From Pseudomonadota bacterium (lineage in GTDB: Bacteria > Desulfobacterota > Syntrophobacteria > Syntrophobacterales > Syntrophobacteraceae), in NCBI GenBank assembly GCA_023416335.1, contig JAEZHY010000293.1, forward strand, positions 1 through 64,000: a stretch of DNA of 64,000 bases, in the 5' to 3' direction. Each line of letters opens with the position of its first letter. Position 1 is the first letter of the stretch. The notes beneath the pieces were generated by a model. It searched no databases. It saw only the letters and a program-made list of their open reading frames with translations, and was not told the DNA's origin. The position numbers and the translations under genes are program-made. Below, piece by piece: positions 26,985 to 36,372 of this stretch.

Positions 26985-27860
26985 TTATCGTATTGTGACT
27001 ATCGGCTGTTTCGGGTTGATTTCCCCCCGGCCGTAGGCGTCCGTGTAATCCCTGAAAAGCTTCATGATCCTGTGTGTGCGCTCGCCGATGCGGCCGTTTC
27101 CGATCCGGAGGTCGTTTACCTTTACTATCGGAACTATTTCCTTGTTCGATGCGGTGATGAAGACTTCATCCATCGCATTCAATTCGGACCTGTCGATGTC
27201 CCGGACCTCGATTTCGCAGAAGTCTTTCGCAAGCTCCATGACGACGCCGCGGGTTATTCCGGGCAAAATGCCGTCACCGGCCGTGACCAGCCTGTTCTTG
27301 ATAATGCCGAAGAAATTGGTCGTGGTTCCTTCCAGGATGCGATTGTGCCGGTCCACATAGACGGACTCCATGGCGCCTTGCTGCTTTGCCTGCCTTACTG
27401 CGTGTATTGCGCAAAGGTAGGAGGTGCTCTTCGATGTCGGTATGAATCTTTCGATATCGACCGTGATGATCTTTGCCCCCTGCGTGTACCACCATTCGGG
27501 CAGTATGGCCTTGGGAGTGACCATCACCATGAGCACGCCTCGTCCTTCGGGGTTGAGACCATCGGAGCTTTCTCCGCCTGTAGCCACGATGCGGATGGCG
27601 CATTCCTCGTGGTGCGGGTTCCGTTTAACCGTATCTTCGACTATTTGGCAGATTTCCGCGTTGGAGTGCTGCAGTTCGAGTCCGATGTCTTTCGCAGAGT
27701 TTTCGAACCTCCGGACGTGGTCCTCCAGGAAGAAGGGCCGCCTGTTGTAAGTGATCAGAAAATCAAATACCCCGAAACCACGTAATACGGCGATGTCCTT
27801 TGCGCTGATGAACGCGTTGTCATCGTCTACGAATTTGCCGTCAATGTAGTAAGTATCCAT
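26985..27860 (-). CDS. Class IV aminotransferase (BCAT / D-amino-acid aminotransferase type)
   Basis: This 291-residue PLP enzyme has the class IV fold. RGFGVFDFLITYNRRPFF is near the N terminus, the PLP lysine is in PTSKSTSYLC, and EGTTTNFFGI and LPGITRGVV form the phosphate-binding loop. Sequence alone cannot decide between branched-chain, D-amino-acid or 4-amino-4-deoxychorismate lyase activity. The start MDTYYIDGKF at 27860 is the family start; an ATG three codons upstream is possible. It follows the TRAP transporter genes on the same strand after a terminator, and may be transcribed separately. Confidence 0.78.
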   Translation of the reverse strand: MDTYYIDGKFVDDDNAFISAKDIAVLRGFGVFDFLITYNRRPFFLEDHVRRFENSAKDIGLELQHSNAEICQIVEDTVKRNPHHEECAIRIVATGGESSDGLNPEGRGVLMVMVTPKAILPEWWYTQGAKIITVDIERFIPTSKSTSYLCAIHAVRQAKQQGAMESVYVDRHNRILEGTTTNFFGIIKNRLVTAGDGILPGITRGVVMELAKDFCEIEVRDIDRSELNAMDEVFITASNKEIVPIVKVNDLRIGNGRIGERTHRIMKLFRDYTDAYGRGEINPKQPIVTIR

Positions 27861-28003
27861 GCTGATAAACATCCATACAGAGTTTTTTGATTGGGCGACA
27901 TCCGGCCCGTCCCGTAAACCCGATTTTCGATTATCGATGGAAGTTGATTTCCATCCCGCTATGATCATACCACTTTGCGCTCAAAGTTTGGTTCAACAAA
28001 TTA

Positions 28004-28030
28004 AAAATGAGCGGGGGAAAATTCCCCCGC
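28004..28030 (-). terminator. Terminator after TRAP permease
   Basis: Read on the minus strand, GCGGGGGAA and TTCCCCCGC form a 9-base stem with a two-base loop, followed by TCATTTTTAATTTG. It lies about 40 bases past the permease stop codon. Confidence 0.82.
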
Positions 28031-28072
28031 CCATCTTATTTGGACCTGATGTGCCTTTGAGCGAAAACCGTA

Positions 28073-30826
28073 TCAGGCAGCCGGCGCGGGGGTCGAGCCC
28101 ATCAGTTTGCGCATTTTTTTGCGGCGCGACTGAATGTAACAGATCACCGCTATTATCCCGGCTCCGACAAGCGAGGAAGGAACGCCGGGGATAAAGAAGA
28201 GCAGCGCTCCGAAAAGTGCTCCGAACTTCTCCGGTATGGTGCACCTGTCCACAAGGTATCCACGCCACGCCCCACCCATTGCTGTAACACCTGCGAAGGT
28301 GAAGACGACGACCTCGATCCAGCTCCACCAGGGAAAGGAAGCATCCGGCGTCAGCAGCCAGGGCATCAGGAGCATGATCGGGCTGTAGATCCAGACGAAG
28401 GGCACGACGAACTTGGCCGAGGAGAGACTGGTCGCGATCACGCCGGTCTTAAATGGTTCGCTCCCGGCGAGTCCGGCCCCCGCAAAGGCTGCCAGGGCCA
28501 CCGGTGGCGTCACGTCAGCCAGGATCGCGTAGAAGAAGACGAACATGTGCGAAAGAAGCGGATGGACCCCGTATTTGAGCAGGGCCGGAGCTGCGATAAC
28601 AGCGGCAACGATGTACTGTGCCGTGGTCGGAAGCCCCATCCCGAGTATGAAACACGCGAACGCGGTGAAGATCAGGATGAAAAAGAGGATGGTCCCGTCC
28701 ACCGGCAGCAGGTGAAAGACATCGAGATTTGCCACGATTCCGGCAGTGAACTGGGCCATCTGGATCGTCAGGCTGCCGAACTTGAGCCCCAGGCCGGTAA
28801 GCATCGTCATGCCGATTATGATGCCGACCGAAGCGACCGCTGCGCCGATGGAAAGCGCATTCAGGGTACCTTTTTCGAGGGCGTCGAGGATCATCGGCAC
28901 CCGCATCTTGCTTTCCTTGTAGGTACAGCCGATGGCTACTATCGCCAGATTGGCGTAGAAGGCCATGAGGAAAGGCCTGATTCCGAGCGCTCCCAGTCCC
29001 ACCAGGATTGCAAGCGGGATCAAACCGAGCATCCAGTCCTTCTGCGGCGAGTGCTTGTAGCTGACCGCCAGGCCGGCAACAAGGAGTGCAAACCAGACTG
29101 CGGAGAAATACCAGTCGCCGGCAAACGGCGTGAAATTCACGCAAATGCAGGGCAGACTGAGGAATATTGTCACCAGGAAGATCCGGGTTTTCGAATGCAT
29201 CTGCCCGAGGCTGGTGGAGAGTATGATCGCCCAGAAGGCGGCCATGAATGGGGTATATCCTGAGATCAACAGGAACATGATCACCAGCAGAGGAAGAACG
29301 AGAATGCCCCGCTCGCGCAAAATATCCTTTACCTTGGGCAGCATCTCTTTGGGCAGACCGGACATGCCATTCTTGACTGCTTCAAAATGCACCATCGTGG
29401 CGACTGCGTAAAAATGGAGTATGGCGGGAACAGCCGCTGCCAGGCAGATTTTCAGATAGGGAATACCAAGCCATTCAGCCATGATGAATGCCGCAGCGCC
29501 CATGACCGGAGGCATGATCTGGCCTCCCGTGGAGGCCGAAGCTTCGACCGCGCCGGCAAATTCCGGCCGGTATCCGATTTTCTTCATCATCGGGATCGTA
29601 AAGGACCCGATCGTTACGCAATTGGCCACCGAACTGCCGCTGATCATTCCGAAGAAACCGCTGGCGATGATCGATACTTTCGCGGGGCCGCCCGGGGAAC
29701 CGCCAGCCACTGCCATGGCCAGATCGATGAAGAACTTGCCGAGGCCCGTGTGGGCGATGAAGAGTCCAAAAAGGACGAAATGGAAGACGAAGGTTGCGCA
29801 CACACCCAGCGGAATTCCGTAGATGCCTTCCGTTCCGGCGTACATGTGTTCGATAACGCGTCCAACGGTATAGCCGCGATGAGCCAGGAACTCCAGTACC
29901 GGAATATCGACCAGGTAGGGACCGACATAGCAGTAGATGAGCGAGACGAAGGCTATCATGGTGAGGGGAACGCCCGCGCTGCGACGGGTCCCTTCGAGGA
30001 CCAGCGCTATTGCGAAGACTCCAACCAGGTAGTCGGGTTCGTTGGCCATACCGCCACGCAGGATGAACTGATCGAAGTCAACGATGATGTAGGACGAAAC
30101 CGCGAATGCAATGAGCGCCATGACGATATCGAAGTAGGGGATCAGGAGTCTGTCCAGCTTAAAGTTGGACGGTCCCCGCAGGCACCACCTGAGGGAGTTG
30201 ACCCCCTGCCAGACAAAAACCAGTGTGACCGTGCCGAATGTTGCAGCGCCCCAGATGATCAGGGGCCATCCGGAGGTTTTCATCACGCGTCCCAGTTCGG
30301 GAATGACCTGCCCCAGCAGGTACCCGACCATGGCGAGTCCAAGCAGACAGATTCCAAGATCGATCGGGGGCATGATTTTCGACGGAAGATAGACTCTCTC
30401 TTTGAAGTAGAAGAGGCAGGACGCGAGGATGATGCTTGTCAGGAAGTATTGCAGACCCGAAAACTCGAGTACGTTTCCGATCATCATCGAAAACAGGCTG
30501 CCGCCCAGGATGCCGTATAAAATGCTGTGGACGATCGACTTCCGCCTCGGCGGTTCCCTCCTTCGTATGCTGTAACAGACGAATATGAGGCAGAGTACGA
30601 ACGTAAGGTGGAATGCTCGATGCTCGTATTCCTGCAGGACCCCAAAGCCTGCCGTATAGATGTGGAACAGTGAGAGAATCGTGCAAAGGGCAATTGCCAC
30701 CTTTTCGGCCAGGGCACTGAGGGGCCGGAACCGCGATTCCGGTTCCAACTCGGCGATGAGTTCTTCCTGACGCTTGGCATCCATTACTTCGTCTTCGTTG
30801 AGGATCTCTTTTTTCTCCATGATCAT
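28073..30826 (-). CDS. TRAP transporter fused permease (TAXI type, DctQ-DctM)
   Basis: This 917-residue membrane protein joins the small four-helix DctQ part (about 40-200) to the large DctM part. Typical segments are ASGFFGMISGSSVANCVTIGSFTIP, MPPVMGAAAFIMAEWLGIPY and GMGLPTTAQYIVAA. TAXI-type TRAP systems use a separate periplasmic binding protein and ion gradients to import organic acids or amino acids. It overlaps the DUF1850 gene by four bases (ATGA). The binding protein expected upstream is only a remnant (31473-31559), while an intact one lies at 37834-38826. The C terminus ends in a short basic stretch and GSTPAPAA. Confidence 0.9.
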   Translation of the reverse strand: MIMEKKEILNEDEVMDAKRQEELIAELEPESRFRPLSALAEKVAIALCTILSLFHIYTAGFGVLQEYEHRAFHLTFVLCLIFVCYSIRRREPPRRKSIVHSILYGILGGSLFSMMIGNVLEFSGLQYFLTSIILASCLFYFKERVYLPSKIMPPIDLGICLLGLAMVGYLLGQVIPELGRVMKTSGWPLIIWGAATFGTVTLVFVWQGVNSLRWCLRGPSNFKLDRLLIPYFDIVMALIAFAVSSYIIVDFDQFILRGGMANEPDYLVGVFAIALVLEGTRRSAGVPLTMIAFVSLIYCYVGPYLVDIPVLEFLAHRGYTVGRVIEHMYAGTEGIYGIPLGVCATFVFHFVLFGLFIAHTGLGKFFIDLAMAVAGGSPGGPAKVSIIASGFFGMISGSSVANCVTIGSFTIPMMKKIGYRPEFAGAVEASASTGGQIMPPVMGAAAFIMAEWLGIPYLKICLAAAVPAILHFYAVATMVHFEAVKNGMSGLPKEMLPKVKDILRERGILVLPLLVIMFLLISGYTPFMAAFWAIILSTSLGQMHSKTRIFLVTIFLSLPCICVNFTPFAGDWYFSAVWFALLVAGLAVSYKHSPQKDWMLGLIPLAILVGLGALGIRPFLMAFYANLAIVAIGCTYKESKMRVPMILDALEKGTLNALSIGAAVASVGIIIGMTMLTGLGLKFGSLTIQMAQFTAGIVANLDVFHLLPVDGTILFFILIFTAFACFILGMGLPTTAQYIVAAVIAAPALLKYGVHPLLSHMFVFFYAILADVTPPVALAAFAGAGLAGSEPFKTGVIATSLSSAKFVVPFVWIYSPIMLLMPWLLTPDASFPWWSWIEVVVFTFAGVTAMGGAWRGYLVDRCTIPEKFGALFGALLFFIPGVPSSLVGAGIIAVICYIQSRRKKMRKLMGSTPAPAA

Positions 30827-31332
30827 TCCCCGTAAAGATTCATAGCCTGAAAAACGCAGAGAAGCGGACTCGTGTTTCTAATGCGCATATCTACAACGCA
30901 GTCGCCGAGCTTCTGCGCCAAATTAAGCGTCAGGGTGTTATTGAATGTTAAAGTATTGTCGTAGGCCCGCTCGATTCTAAGCTGCAGGTACGGGATCGAC
31001 CGGTGCATGCCGGAGATGCTGCCGTAACCGTCGGGCAACAGAGTGTACTTCTCGTTGCCTACTGCATGGGAAGGCAACCCGTAATCCGAATCCGGAAAAA
31101 CGGTCTTGCTTTGAACTATTTCGTAATGATCACCGACAACATAGAAGTCCCATACCGGTTTATGCTTTACCGAATGAGTATAGCAAAGCGTAAACGTATC
31201 ACCGGGGGAGACCGGATGAATGAAAATCTGATGCCCCGATCGTGCATCGCGCAAGGCCAGAACATGAAACGGCCACCCCAATGAAAGCAGCAAAAGGAGC
31301 CCGATTCCTGCAGCTATCCAGACCCTGGGCAT
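30823..31332 (-). CDS. DUF1850 protein associated with TRAP transporter
   Basis: This 169-residue protein has an N-terminal hydrophobic segment (about 4-24), then a domain with DTFTLCYTHSVKHKPVWDFY, typical of DUF1850 proteins found beside TAXI TRAP transporters. It is probably membrane-anchored or exported. Its function is unknown. The ATG at 31332 gives the expected signal anchor; the longer frame to 31908 crosses the SBP remnant and sucD and is rejected. It overlaps the permease start by ATGA. Confidence 0.78.
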   Translation of the reverse strand: MPRVWIAAGIGLLLLLSLGWPFHVLALRDARSGHQIFIHPVSPGDTFTLCYTHSVKHKPVWDFYVVGDHYEIVQSKTVFPDSDYGLPSHAVGNEKYTLLPDGYGSISGMHRSIPYLQLRIERAYDNTLTFNNTLTLNLAQKLGDCVVDMRIRNTSPLLCVFQAMNLYGE

Positions 31333-31472
31333 TGTATGGAATCCGCCTTTTGCCGGACTGCGCCGGACGGGTGGTCCAAAGGCCGAACCCGGCGCGGTCG
31401 TGTTTATGCTGTCGTTTTTTCGTATACCCATTCTCGGATAAAACCAAAGTAAAGGGATATAATGGAAAAAAT

Positions 31473-31559
31473 CTACTCCTTCATAAGACCTTCCTTGTAG
31501 AACTTCTCCGCGCCCGGGTGCAGCGGAATCGTTACCAAAGCAGTTCTCCAAAGAGCCTC
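31473..31559 (-). pseudogene. C-terminal remnant of a TAXI binding protein
   Basis: The minus strand encodes VTIPLHPGAEKFYKEGLMKE followed by TAG. The intact TAXI protein at 37834 ends GVTIPLHPGAEKYYKEVGLIK. The match is lost after about 20-25 residues upstream, where sucD begins at 31578. The fragment sits exactly where the binding protein of this TRAP operon would be expected, just before the DUF1850 gene. It points to deletion of an ancestral gene, perhaps by recombination that brought in the sucCD block. Confidence 0.75.
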
Positions 31560-31577
31560 TCATTACGTACACCGAGT

Positions 31578-32435
31578 CTATACAAGCGCGTAGATCTCTT
31601 CCAAAGTCCGGGCGACCCTGACTCCTGCGCCGGACAGGAATTCGTATTTCGAAGCCGCCGTTCCGAACCCCCCGGATACAATCGCTCCGGCATGTCCCAT
31701 TCGCTTTTCCGCGGGGGCGTTTGCGCCGGCAATGAACGCTATAACCGGCTTCGGATAGCTGGTTTCCTTTATGTACCTGGCAGCGGTTTCCTCGCCCGCG
31801 CCGCCGATCTCCCCGATCATGACGACCTTCTCGGTCATATCGTCCTCGCGGAAGAGTTTGAGCACATCGATAAAATCCAGTCCTTTCACGGCGTCGCCTC
31901 CGATGCACACACAGGTCGACTGGCCCCGGTTTCTGTAGCCCAGGTTCGAGGAGACCTCGTGCGTCAGGGTGCCGCTGCGGGAAATGATTCCGATATTTCC
32001 TTCCTTGTAGAGGAACCCGGGCATAATGCCGACCTTCGTACGCCCGGGGCTGATCACGCCGATCGTATTGGGTCCCACCACACGCACGCCCTGTTCGGCT
32101 GCACGCTTCTGAATTTTGAGCGAATCGTGGAACGGGACGAACTCCGTTATGATTACAACCAGGGGAATGGAATAGTCGATTGCCTCTATTGCGGCATCCA
32201 GGACGCCTGCGGGCGGCACCAGGATCATGCTCGCGTCCACGGGCGTATCCTTGAGCACTTCCGCGACCGTATCGTAGACCGGGACTCCCGCGACAGTCTG
32301 CCCGCCCTTGCCCGGAGTGGTCCCCGCAACCACTTTCGTTCCGTATTCGAGCGCCCTGGCTGCGTGATATGCGCCCTGTTTCCCGGTAATCCCCTGAATT
32401 ATGACCTTCGTCTCTTTATCTATCAAAATGGACAT
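31578..32435 (-). CDS. Succinyl-CoA synthetase alpha subunit
   Basis: This 285-residue subunit matches SucD. The CoA-binding region has GITGKQGAYHAARALEYGTKVVAGTTPGKGG, and the phosphorylated histidine is in MGHAGAIVSGG. Together with SucC it converts succinyl-CoA to succinate with ATP or GTP formation. It is six bases from sucC. The gene is the last of a Kor-Suc block, so it supplies substrate-level phosphorylation from 2-oxoglutarate. Length is normal. Confidence 0.93.
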   Translation of the reverse strand: MSILIDKETKVIIQGITGKQGAYHAARALEYGTKVVAGTTPGKGGQTVAGVPVYDTVAEVLKDTPVDASMILVPPAGVLDAAIEAIDYSIPLVVIITEFVPFHDSLKIQKRAAEQGVRVVGPNTIGVISPGRTKVGIMPGFLYKEGNIGIISRSGTLTHEVSSNLGYRNRGQSTCVCIGGDAVKGLDFIDVLKLFREDDMTEKVVMIGEIGGAGEETAARYIKETSYPKPVIAFIAGANAPAEKRMGHAGAIVSGGFGTAASKYEFLSGAGVRVARTLEEIYALV

Positions 32436-32441
32436 GTCGTA

Positions 32442-33590
32442 TTATCTCCGGCCTACCGCGGCCATCAGCATGGAAACCGCTTCTTCCGTGGTTCCGTATT
32501 TCACGATAGGAATACCGATTTTTTCGAGTATCTCCCAACCCTCGTCCTGGGAGTGGCCGCGCATCTTCACAACGATGGGTATCCGGGGTGAATCGGCGTG
32601 AACCACATCGGCGATCCCGTTCGCCATGACCTCGCAGTTGTTGATGCCTCCGAATACGTTCATCAGCACGCCTTCAACGCCTGGTGTCTTCAGGACCATT
32701 CTCAGCGCCGCCGCAGTCTTTTCCCGCGATACTCCGCCGCCCAGGTCCATGAAATTCGCCGGCTTGCCCCCCGCCGCGGCCACCATATCCATGCTGGCCA
32801 TGCAGAGACCGGCCCCGCCGGCTATCACGCCGATGTTCCCGCTGCCAAGGCGCACGTATGCGAGCCCCTGGCTCATCGCGTCTGCCTCGTAGGGATCGCT
32901 CTTTACCTCTTCGTCTCCCGCCCTCAGGGATGGATCGCGGCGGAAGGCCGCCGAGTCGTCCAGTTCCATCTTGGAGTCCGCGGCATAGACCCTGCCGTTC
33001 CCGTCAATTACCAGCGGGTTTATCTCGGCCGTTAGCGCGTCGTGATGAAAATAGCAGGCTACCAGTTTCCGAATGGTTTCGGCTACGGCCCGAAGGGCAG
33101 GGCCGTCGAGTCCCGCCTGCTTGCAGAGATTCAGAATATGGTGAATTTCCGGAGGATGATACGGGTCGAGCGGGAGTCTCCCCAGAGCGCCGTCCGGATC
33201 TGAGGCACTGCTTTCTATGTCCACGCCTCCGAGGCACGAAAAAAGAAGTACGGGCCCGTTTACGGCGTGATCGAAGGTGATGCCCGCGTACAATTCCCGC
33301 CGGATTTCGAGCTTCTTTTCGACAAGCAACGTGGTTATGGTTTCCTCGCCGACCTTCGCGCCCAGGAGTTCGCGCGCGATAGCTTCCGCTTCTTCAGAGT
33401 TCTGCGCGAAGCGCACGAGCCCGGATTTGCCTCTTCCGCCCCGTTGCAACTGGGCTTTGACAACCACCGGACATCCAATCCTTCCGGCAGCCGCGCCGAT
33501 TTCCGACACATCCCCCACCGGCTCCCCATTGGGAACGGCAATGCCCATACGCCGGAATACATCTTTTCCTTCAAACTCGTAGAGCTTCAT
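32442..33590 (-). CDS. Succinyl-CoA synthetase beta subunit
   Basis: This 382-residue ATP-grasp protein matches SucC. The N terminus is MKLYEFEGKDVFRRMGIAVP, the grasp region has CPVVVKAQLQRGGRGKSG, and the C-terminal part has FMDLGGGVSREKTAAALR and NVFGGINNCE. It forms the nucleotide-binding half of the enzyme with SucD. The gene is followed by sucD and preceded by the Kor gamma subunit with 17 bases between, so one transcript is likely. Confidence 0.93.
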   Translation of the reverse strand: MKLYEFEGKDVFRRMGIAVPNGEPVGDVSEIGAAAGRIGCPVVVKAQLQRGGRGKSGLVRFAQNSEEAEAIARELLGAKVGEETITTLLVEKKLEIRRELYAGITFDHAVNGPVLLFSCLGGVDIESSASDPDGALGRLPLDPYHPPEIHHILNLCKQAGLDGPALRAVAETIRKLVACYFHHDALTAEINPLVIDGNGRVYAADSKMELDDSAAFRRDPSLRAGDEEVKSDPYEADAMSQGLAYVRLGSGNIGVIAGGAGLCMASMDMVAAAGGKPANFMDLGGGVSREKTAAALRMVLKTPGVEGVLMNVFGGINNCEVMANGIADVVHADSPRIPIVVKMRGHSQDEGWEILEKIGIPIVKYGTTEEAVSMLMAAVGRR

Positions 33591-33607
33591 TTCTATATTA
33601 TCCCCTG

Positions 33608-34159
33608 TCAGGCGGATTTCCGGGCCGCTTCGGCCAGTTCGAAGCCGCGTCTCAAAGCTGCCCGGTTCACGTCAAGCGTCTTGGGCGGCACATTGCCGTC
33701 CAGGGCCAGGAGCAGGCTGTCCAGAGCAACCGGGGCAACCGCGCCCGAAAGAGCGCCAAGCATGATGATGTTGGCGAAAAGCGCTCGTCCGAATTCCTCT
33801 TCGGCGATCCGGGTCGCGGGCACCGCCACTTTATGAAGGAATTCCGGAGAAACGCTGCCGATCAGCGTCGGATCGTAGATGACCACGGTCCGGTCCGGCG
33901 TCGCGAGGTCTTTGTACTTGTCCAGGGCCGGCTGGGACATCACCACCAGGGCGTCTATCTTCCTCGTCTTGATGTAGTCGATTTCCGAGTCGCTGATCAC
34001 CACCTCGGATTTGCAGGCGCCGCCGCGAGCCTCGGGACCGTAGCTCTGAGTCTGGGCCACTTCACGGTCCTCGTAAATCCCCGCTGCCTGCGCGAGCAGC
34101 AGCGCCGCCTTTATGATCCCCTGACCGCCAAAGCCGGCAAACATTATCTCACTTCTCAT
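33608..34159 (-). CDS. 2-oxoacid:ferredoxin oxidoreductase gamma subunit
   Basis: This 183-residue protein is the gamma subunit of the POR/KOR family, with the signature MFAGFGGQGIIKAALLLAQAAG and YGPEARGGACKSEVVIS. It overlaps the ferredoxin gene by 11 bases. With the alpha, beta and delta subunits it oxidises a 2-oxoacid, most likely 2-oxoglutarate because sucCD follows, to the acyl-CoA and reduced ferredoxin in the cytoplasm. Confidence 0.88.
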   Translation of the reverse strand: MRSEIMFAGFGGQGIIKAALLLAQAAGIYEDREVAQTQSYGPEARGGACKSEVVISDSEIDYIKTRKIDALVVMSQPALDKYKDLATPDRTVVIYDPTLIGSVSPEFLHKVAVPATRIAEEEFGRALFANIIMLGALSGAVAPVALDSLLLALDGNVPPKTLDVNRAALRRGFELAEAARKSA

Positions 34160-34388
34160 TTTCAGCGACCTCCACGGTAATGGCCATGTCGGGGCAGATC
34201 ATCTCGCACAGGAGGCAGTGACTGCATTTCTCGACGGAGACGGCCTGGGGCAAGAGGCTCCCTTTGGCACTGCGCTCGTGGGAAACTTCGAGCACCTTCT
34301 GCGGGCACTGATCGACGCACAGGAGGCACCCCTTGCATGCCTTCGGGTCGATATCTATCGCCTTTGTTTTCTTAAGAGTATCTTTCAT
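34149..34388 (-). CDS. 2-oxoacid:ferredoxin oxidoreductase delta (ferredoxin) subunit
   Basis: This 79-residue ferredoxin has two clusters: CKGCLLCVDQCP and CSHCLLCEMICP, giving two [4Fe-4S] centres. It passes electrons from the TPP subunit to free ferredoxin. The ATG at 34388 overlaps the beta subunit stop by four bases (ATGA). The longer frame is rejected. In many genomes the delta gene comes first (D-A-B-C); here the order is A-B-D-C. Confidence 0.9.
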   Translation of the reverse strand: MKDTLKKTKAIDIDPKACKGCLLCVDQCPQKVLEVSHERSAKGSLLPQAVSVEKCSHCLLCEMICPDMAITVEVAENEK

Positions 34389-35200
34389 GCTGTCGCAGCC
34401 CTCCTGACGCGCTCCAGGTTTTCCACGAATTCCGGACGCCCTTCGCAGCTGTGAAGAACCCCCGTTACGATTTTGCCCTCCAGTTGCTCGGGCGAGAGTT
34501 TTTCCGAGGCTTTCAAGGTAACCGAGCGGCTCTTGATCATGCGCAGGTATTCGGCCGGCTGAGTCATGGAATAGATGTACCGGCCTGCCTGGGTCGGGCA
34601 TTGGGAAATAACCTGTACGAATGAGAATCCCTTGTGCTGCATTGCTGCTTCGATTCCGGCTATCAATGCCTTCGGCTGGGCGGTGGTGTAGCGGGCAATG
34701 TATGTGGCGCCCGCGCCTCTGACCAGGCCGCATACATCGAACGAAGGTTCGGGATTGCCGTAGGGGGTCGTCTGGGTCCGCGCGTCGCTCGGGGTTGTCG
34801 GGGCCACCTGGCCTCCGGTCATCCCGTAGATAGCGTTGTCCAGCATGATGACGGTCATGTCGATATTGCGCCGCGCCGCATGAATGAGATGATTTCCGCC
34901 GATTCCGACACAGTCGCCGTCACCGGAAAAGACCACCACGGAGAGCTCCGGTTTGGCCATCTTCATGCCCGTTGCAACGGCCAGGGCGCGCCCATGCAGG
35001 GTGTGAATCACGTCGGCGTTGACAAAAACCGGTACCCAGGCGGAGCAGCCGATCCCGGAAACGAGGCCCAGCCGGTCGAGGCAGTCGAGATTGTCGATTA
35101 CCCTCAGGAATGCATTGAGCACTGTTCCGTGCCCGCAGCCGGGACAGAAGATAGTCGGAAGCGCACTTTTGCGCAGGTATTTTTCGCCCAGAGGATGCAT
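34385..35200 (-). CDS. 2-oxoacid:ferredoxin oxidoreductase beta subunit (TPP-binding)
   Basis: This 271-residue subunit binds thiamine diphosphate. It shows FCPGCGHGTVLNAF, VSGIGCSAW, HGRALAVATGMKMA and the TPP/Mg motif FSGDGDCVGIGGNH, followed by DNAIYGMTGGQVAPTTP. These are typical of KorB. It lies 22 bases after the alpha gene. Substrate cannot be fixed by sequence alone; the sucCD neighbours favour 2-oxoglutarate. Confidence 0.92.
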   Translation of the reverse strand: MHPLGEKYLRKSALPTIFCPGCGHGTVLNAFLRVIDNLDCLDRLGLVSGIGCSAWVPVFVNADVIHTLHGRALAVATGMKMAKPELSVVVFSGDGDCVGIGGNHLIHAARRNIDMTVIMLDNAIYGMTGGQVAPTTPSDARTQTTPYGNPEPSFDVCGLVRGAGATYIARYTTAQPKALIAGIEAAMQHKGFSFVQVISQCPTQAGRYIYSMTQPAEYLRMIKSRSVTLKASEKLSPEQLEGKIVTGVLHSCEGRPEFVENLERVRRAATA

Positions 35201-35222
35201 GGCGTATTATCTCCTCAATTGT

Positions 35223-36359
35223 TTAAAGCGCCCGGCGGACGGCTTCGTATATTTCTTCCGGCGTATGCAGGTTGCCTCCCACCTTGGGCAGCGATACCAC
35301 CTCGATATCGCAGTATCTTTCCAGCTCACGATTGAGCTTTCCCATGTTCATTTCCGGCACGACGATCCGGCGAATTCCGGGGAGCAACGCTTGGAAAGCC
35401 TTCACAGGGAAGGGCCACAAAATCCGGGGCTGGAAGAACCCGACCTTGAGCCCGTCGGCATTTGCTTCCCTCACCGCCGAATATGCGGACCTTGCCACCG
35501 AACCGTAAGCGGCGACAAGCACCTCCGCTGAATCCGTGAAAGCGGTCCGGACATCGACGAGGTCGTCTGCGTGGTTCGTGATCTTGTCGCACAGACGTTT
35601 TACGAGCGCTCCGCTGATCCTGGGATCGGCCCCCCTGCGGTTTCCGGCTTCGTCGTGAAGCTGGCCGTCCACCAAAAGCCTGTAGCCCTGGCCGAAGGCG
35701 GGCATCCCGTCGAGCAGGCCGGAGGGCAGAGGCCGATAGGGAAGGTATTCGCCCTTCGGGGTCGCTGGCTGGCGGCGCTCGGTCACTTCGATCTCGGCGG
35801 GGATTCGCAATCTTTCCCTGGTGTGTCCGACGATCTCGTCGGACATCACGAAAACCGGATTACGGAATTTTTCGGCGAGATTGAACGCCTTTACGGTGAG
35901 TTCATAGCATTCCTGTACAGATGAAGGGCACAGGGCGATGACTTCGTAGTCGCCGTGTGATCCGTACCTTGCCTGCATGATATCCTGCTGGGAGGAACCC
36001 GTAGGTTGACCAGTGGATGGCCCGCCCCGCATCACATCGATAATGACGCAGGGGGTTTCGGTTTCGACCGCGTAGCCGATTCCTTCCTGCATGAGCGAAA
36101 ACCCGGGCCCCGATGTTGCGGTGCATGCTTTCACCCCGCCCCAGACCGCGCCTATCACTGCGCCGATCGAGCCGATTTCATCTTCCATCTGTACGAAACC
36201 GCCGTTGCAGCGCGGCATCTCCGCCGCCATGAGTTCGGCGATTTCCGAAGCCGGCGTTATGGGGTAGCCCGCAAAGAACCGGCATCCGGCGCGGATTGCC
36301 CCTCGTACACAGGCCTCGTTGCCCTGTGCTATCAGAACCTGTTCTTTATTCAAATCCAC
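35223..36359 (-). CDS. 2-oxoacid:ferredoxin oxidoreductase alpha subunit
   Basis: This 378-residue subunit matches KorA. It shows GNEACVRGAIRAGCRFFAGYPITPASEIAE, TATSGPGFSLMQEGIGYAVE and MRGGPSTGQPTG. It is the first of the Kor genes. The upstream gap of about 230 bases contains TTCACTG and repeat A fragments, and a promoter could lie there. The gene is co-oriented with an aminotransferase and a TAXI binding protein upstream. Confidence 0.92.
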   Translation of the reverse strand: MDLNKEQVLIAQGNEACVRGAIRAGCRFFAGYPITPASEIAELMAAEMPRCNGGFVQMEDEIGSIGAVIGAVWGGVKACTATSGPGFSLMQEGIGYAVETETPCVIIDVMRGGPSTGQPTGSSQQDIMQARYGSHGDYEVIALCPSSVQECYELTVKAFNLAEKFRNPVFVMSDEIVGHTRERLRIPAEIEVTERRQPATPKGEYLPYRPLPSGLLDGMPAFGQGYRLLVDGQLHDEAGNRRGADPRISGALVKRLCDKITNHADDLVDVRTAFTDSAEVLVAAYGSVARSAYSAVREANADGLKVGFFQPRILWPFPVKAFQALLPGIRRIVVPEMNMGKLNRELERYCDIEVVSLPKVGGNLHTPEEIYEAVRRAL

Positions 36360-36372
36360 TCTCCTTTTGAAA

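Noticed and set aside
29387..30520. A 377-codon open frame opposite the TRAP permease
   Set aside because: It is rich in charged residues and has no domain; the minus strand encodes a clear membrane transporter.
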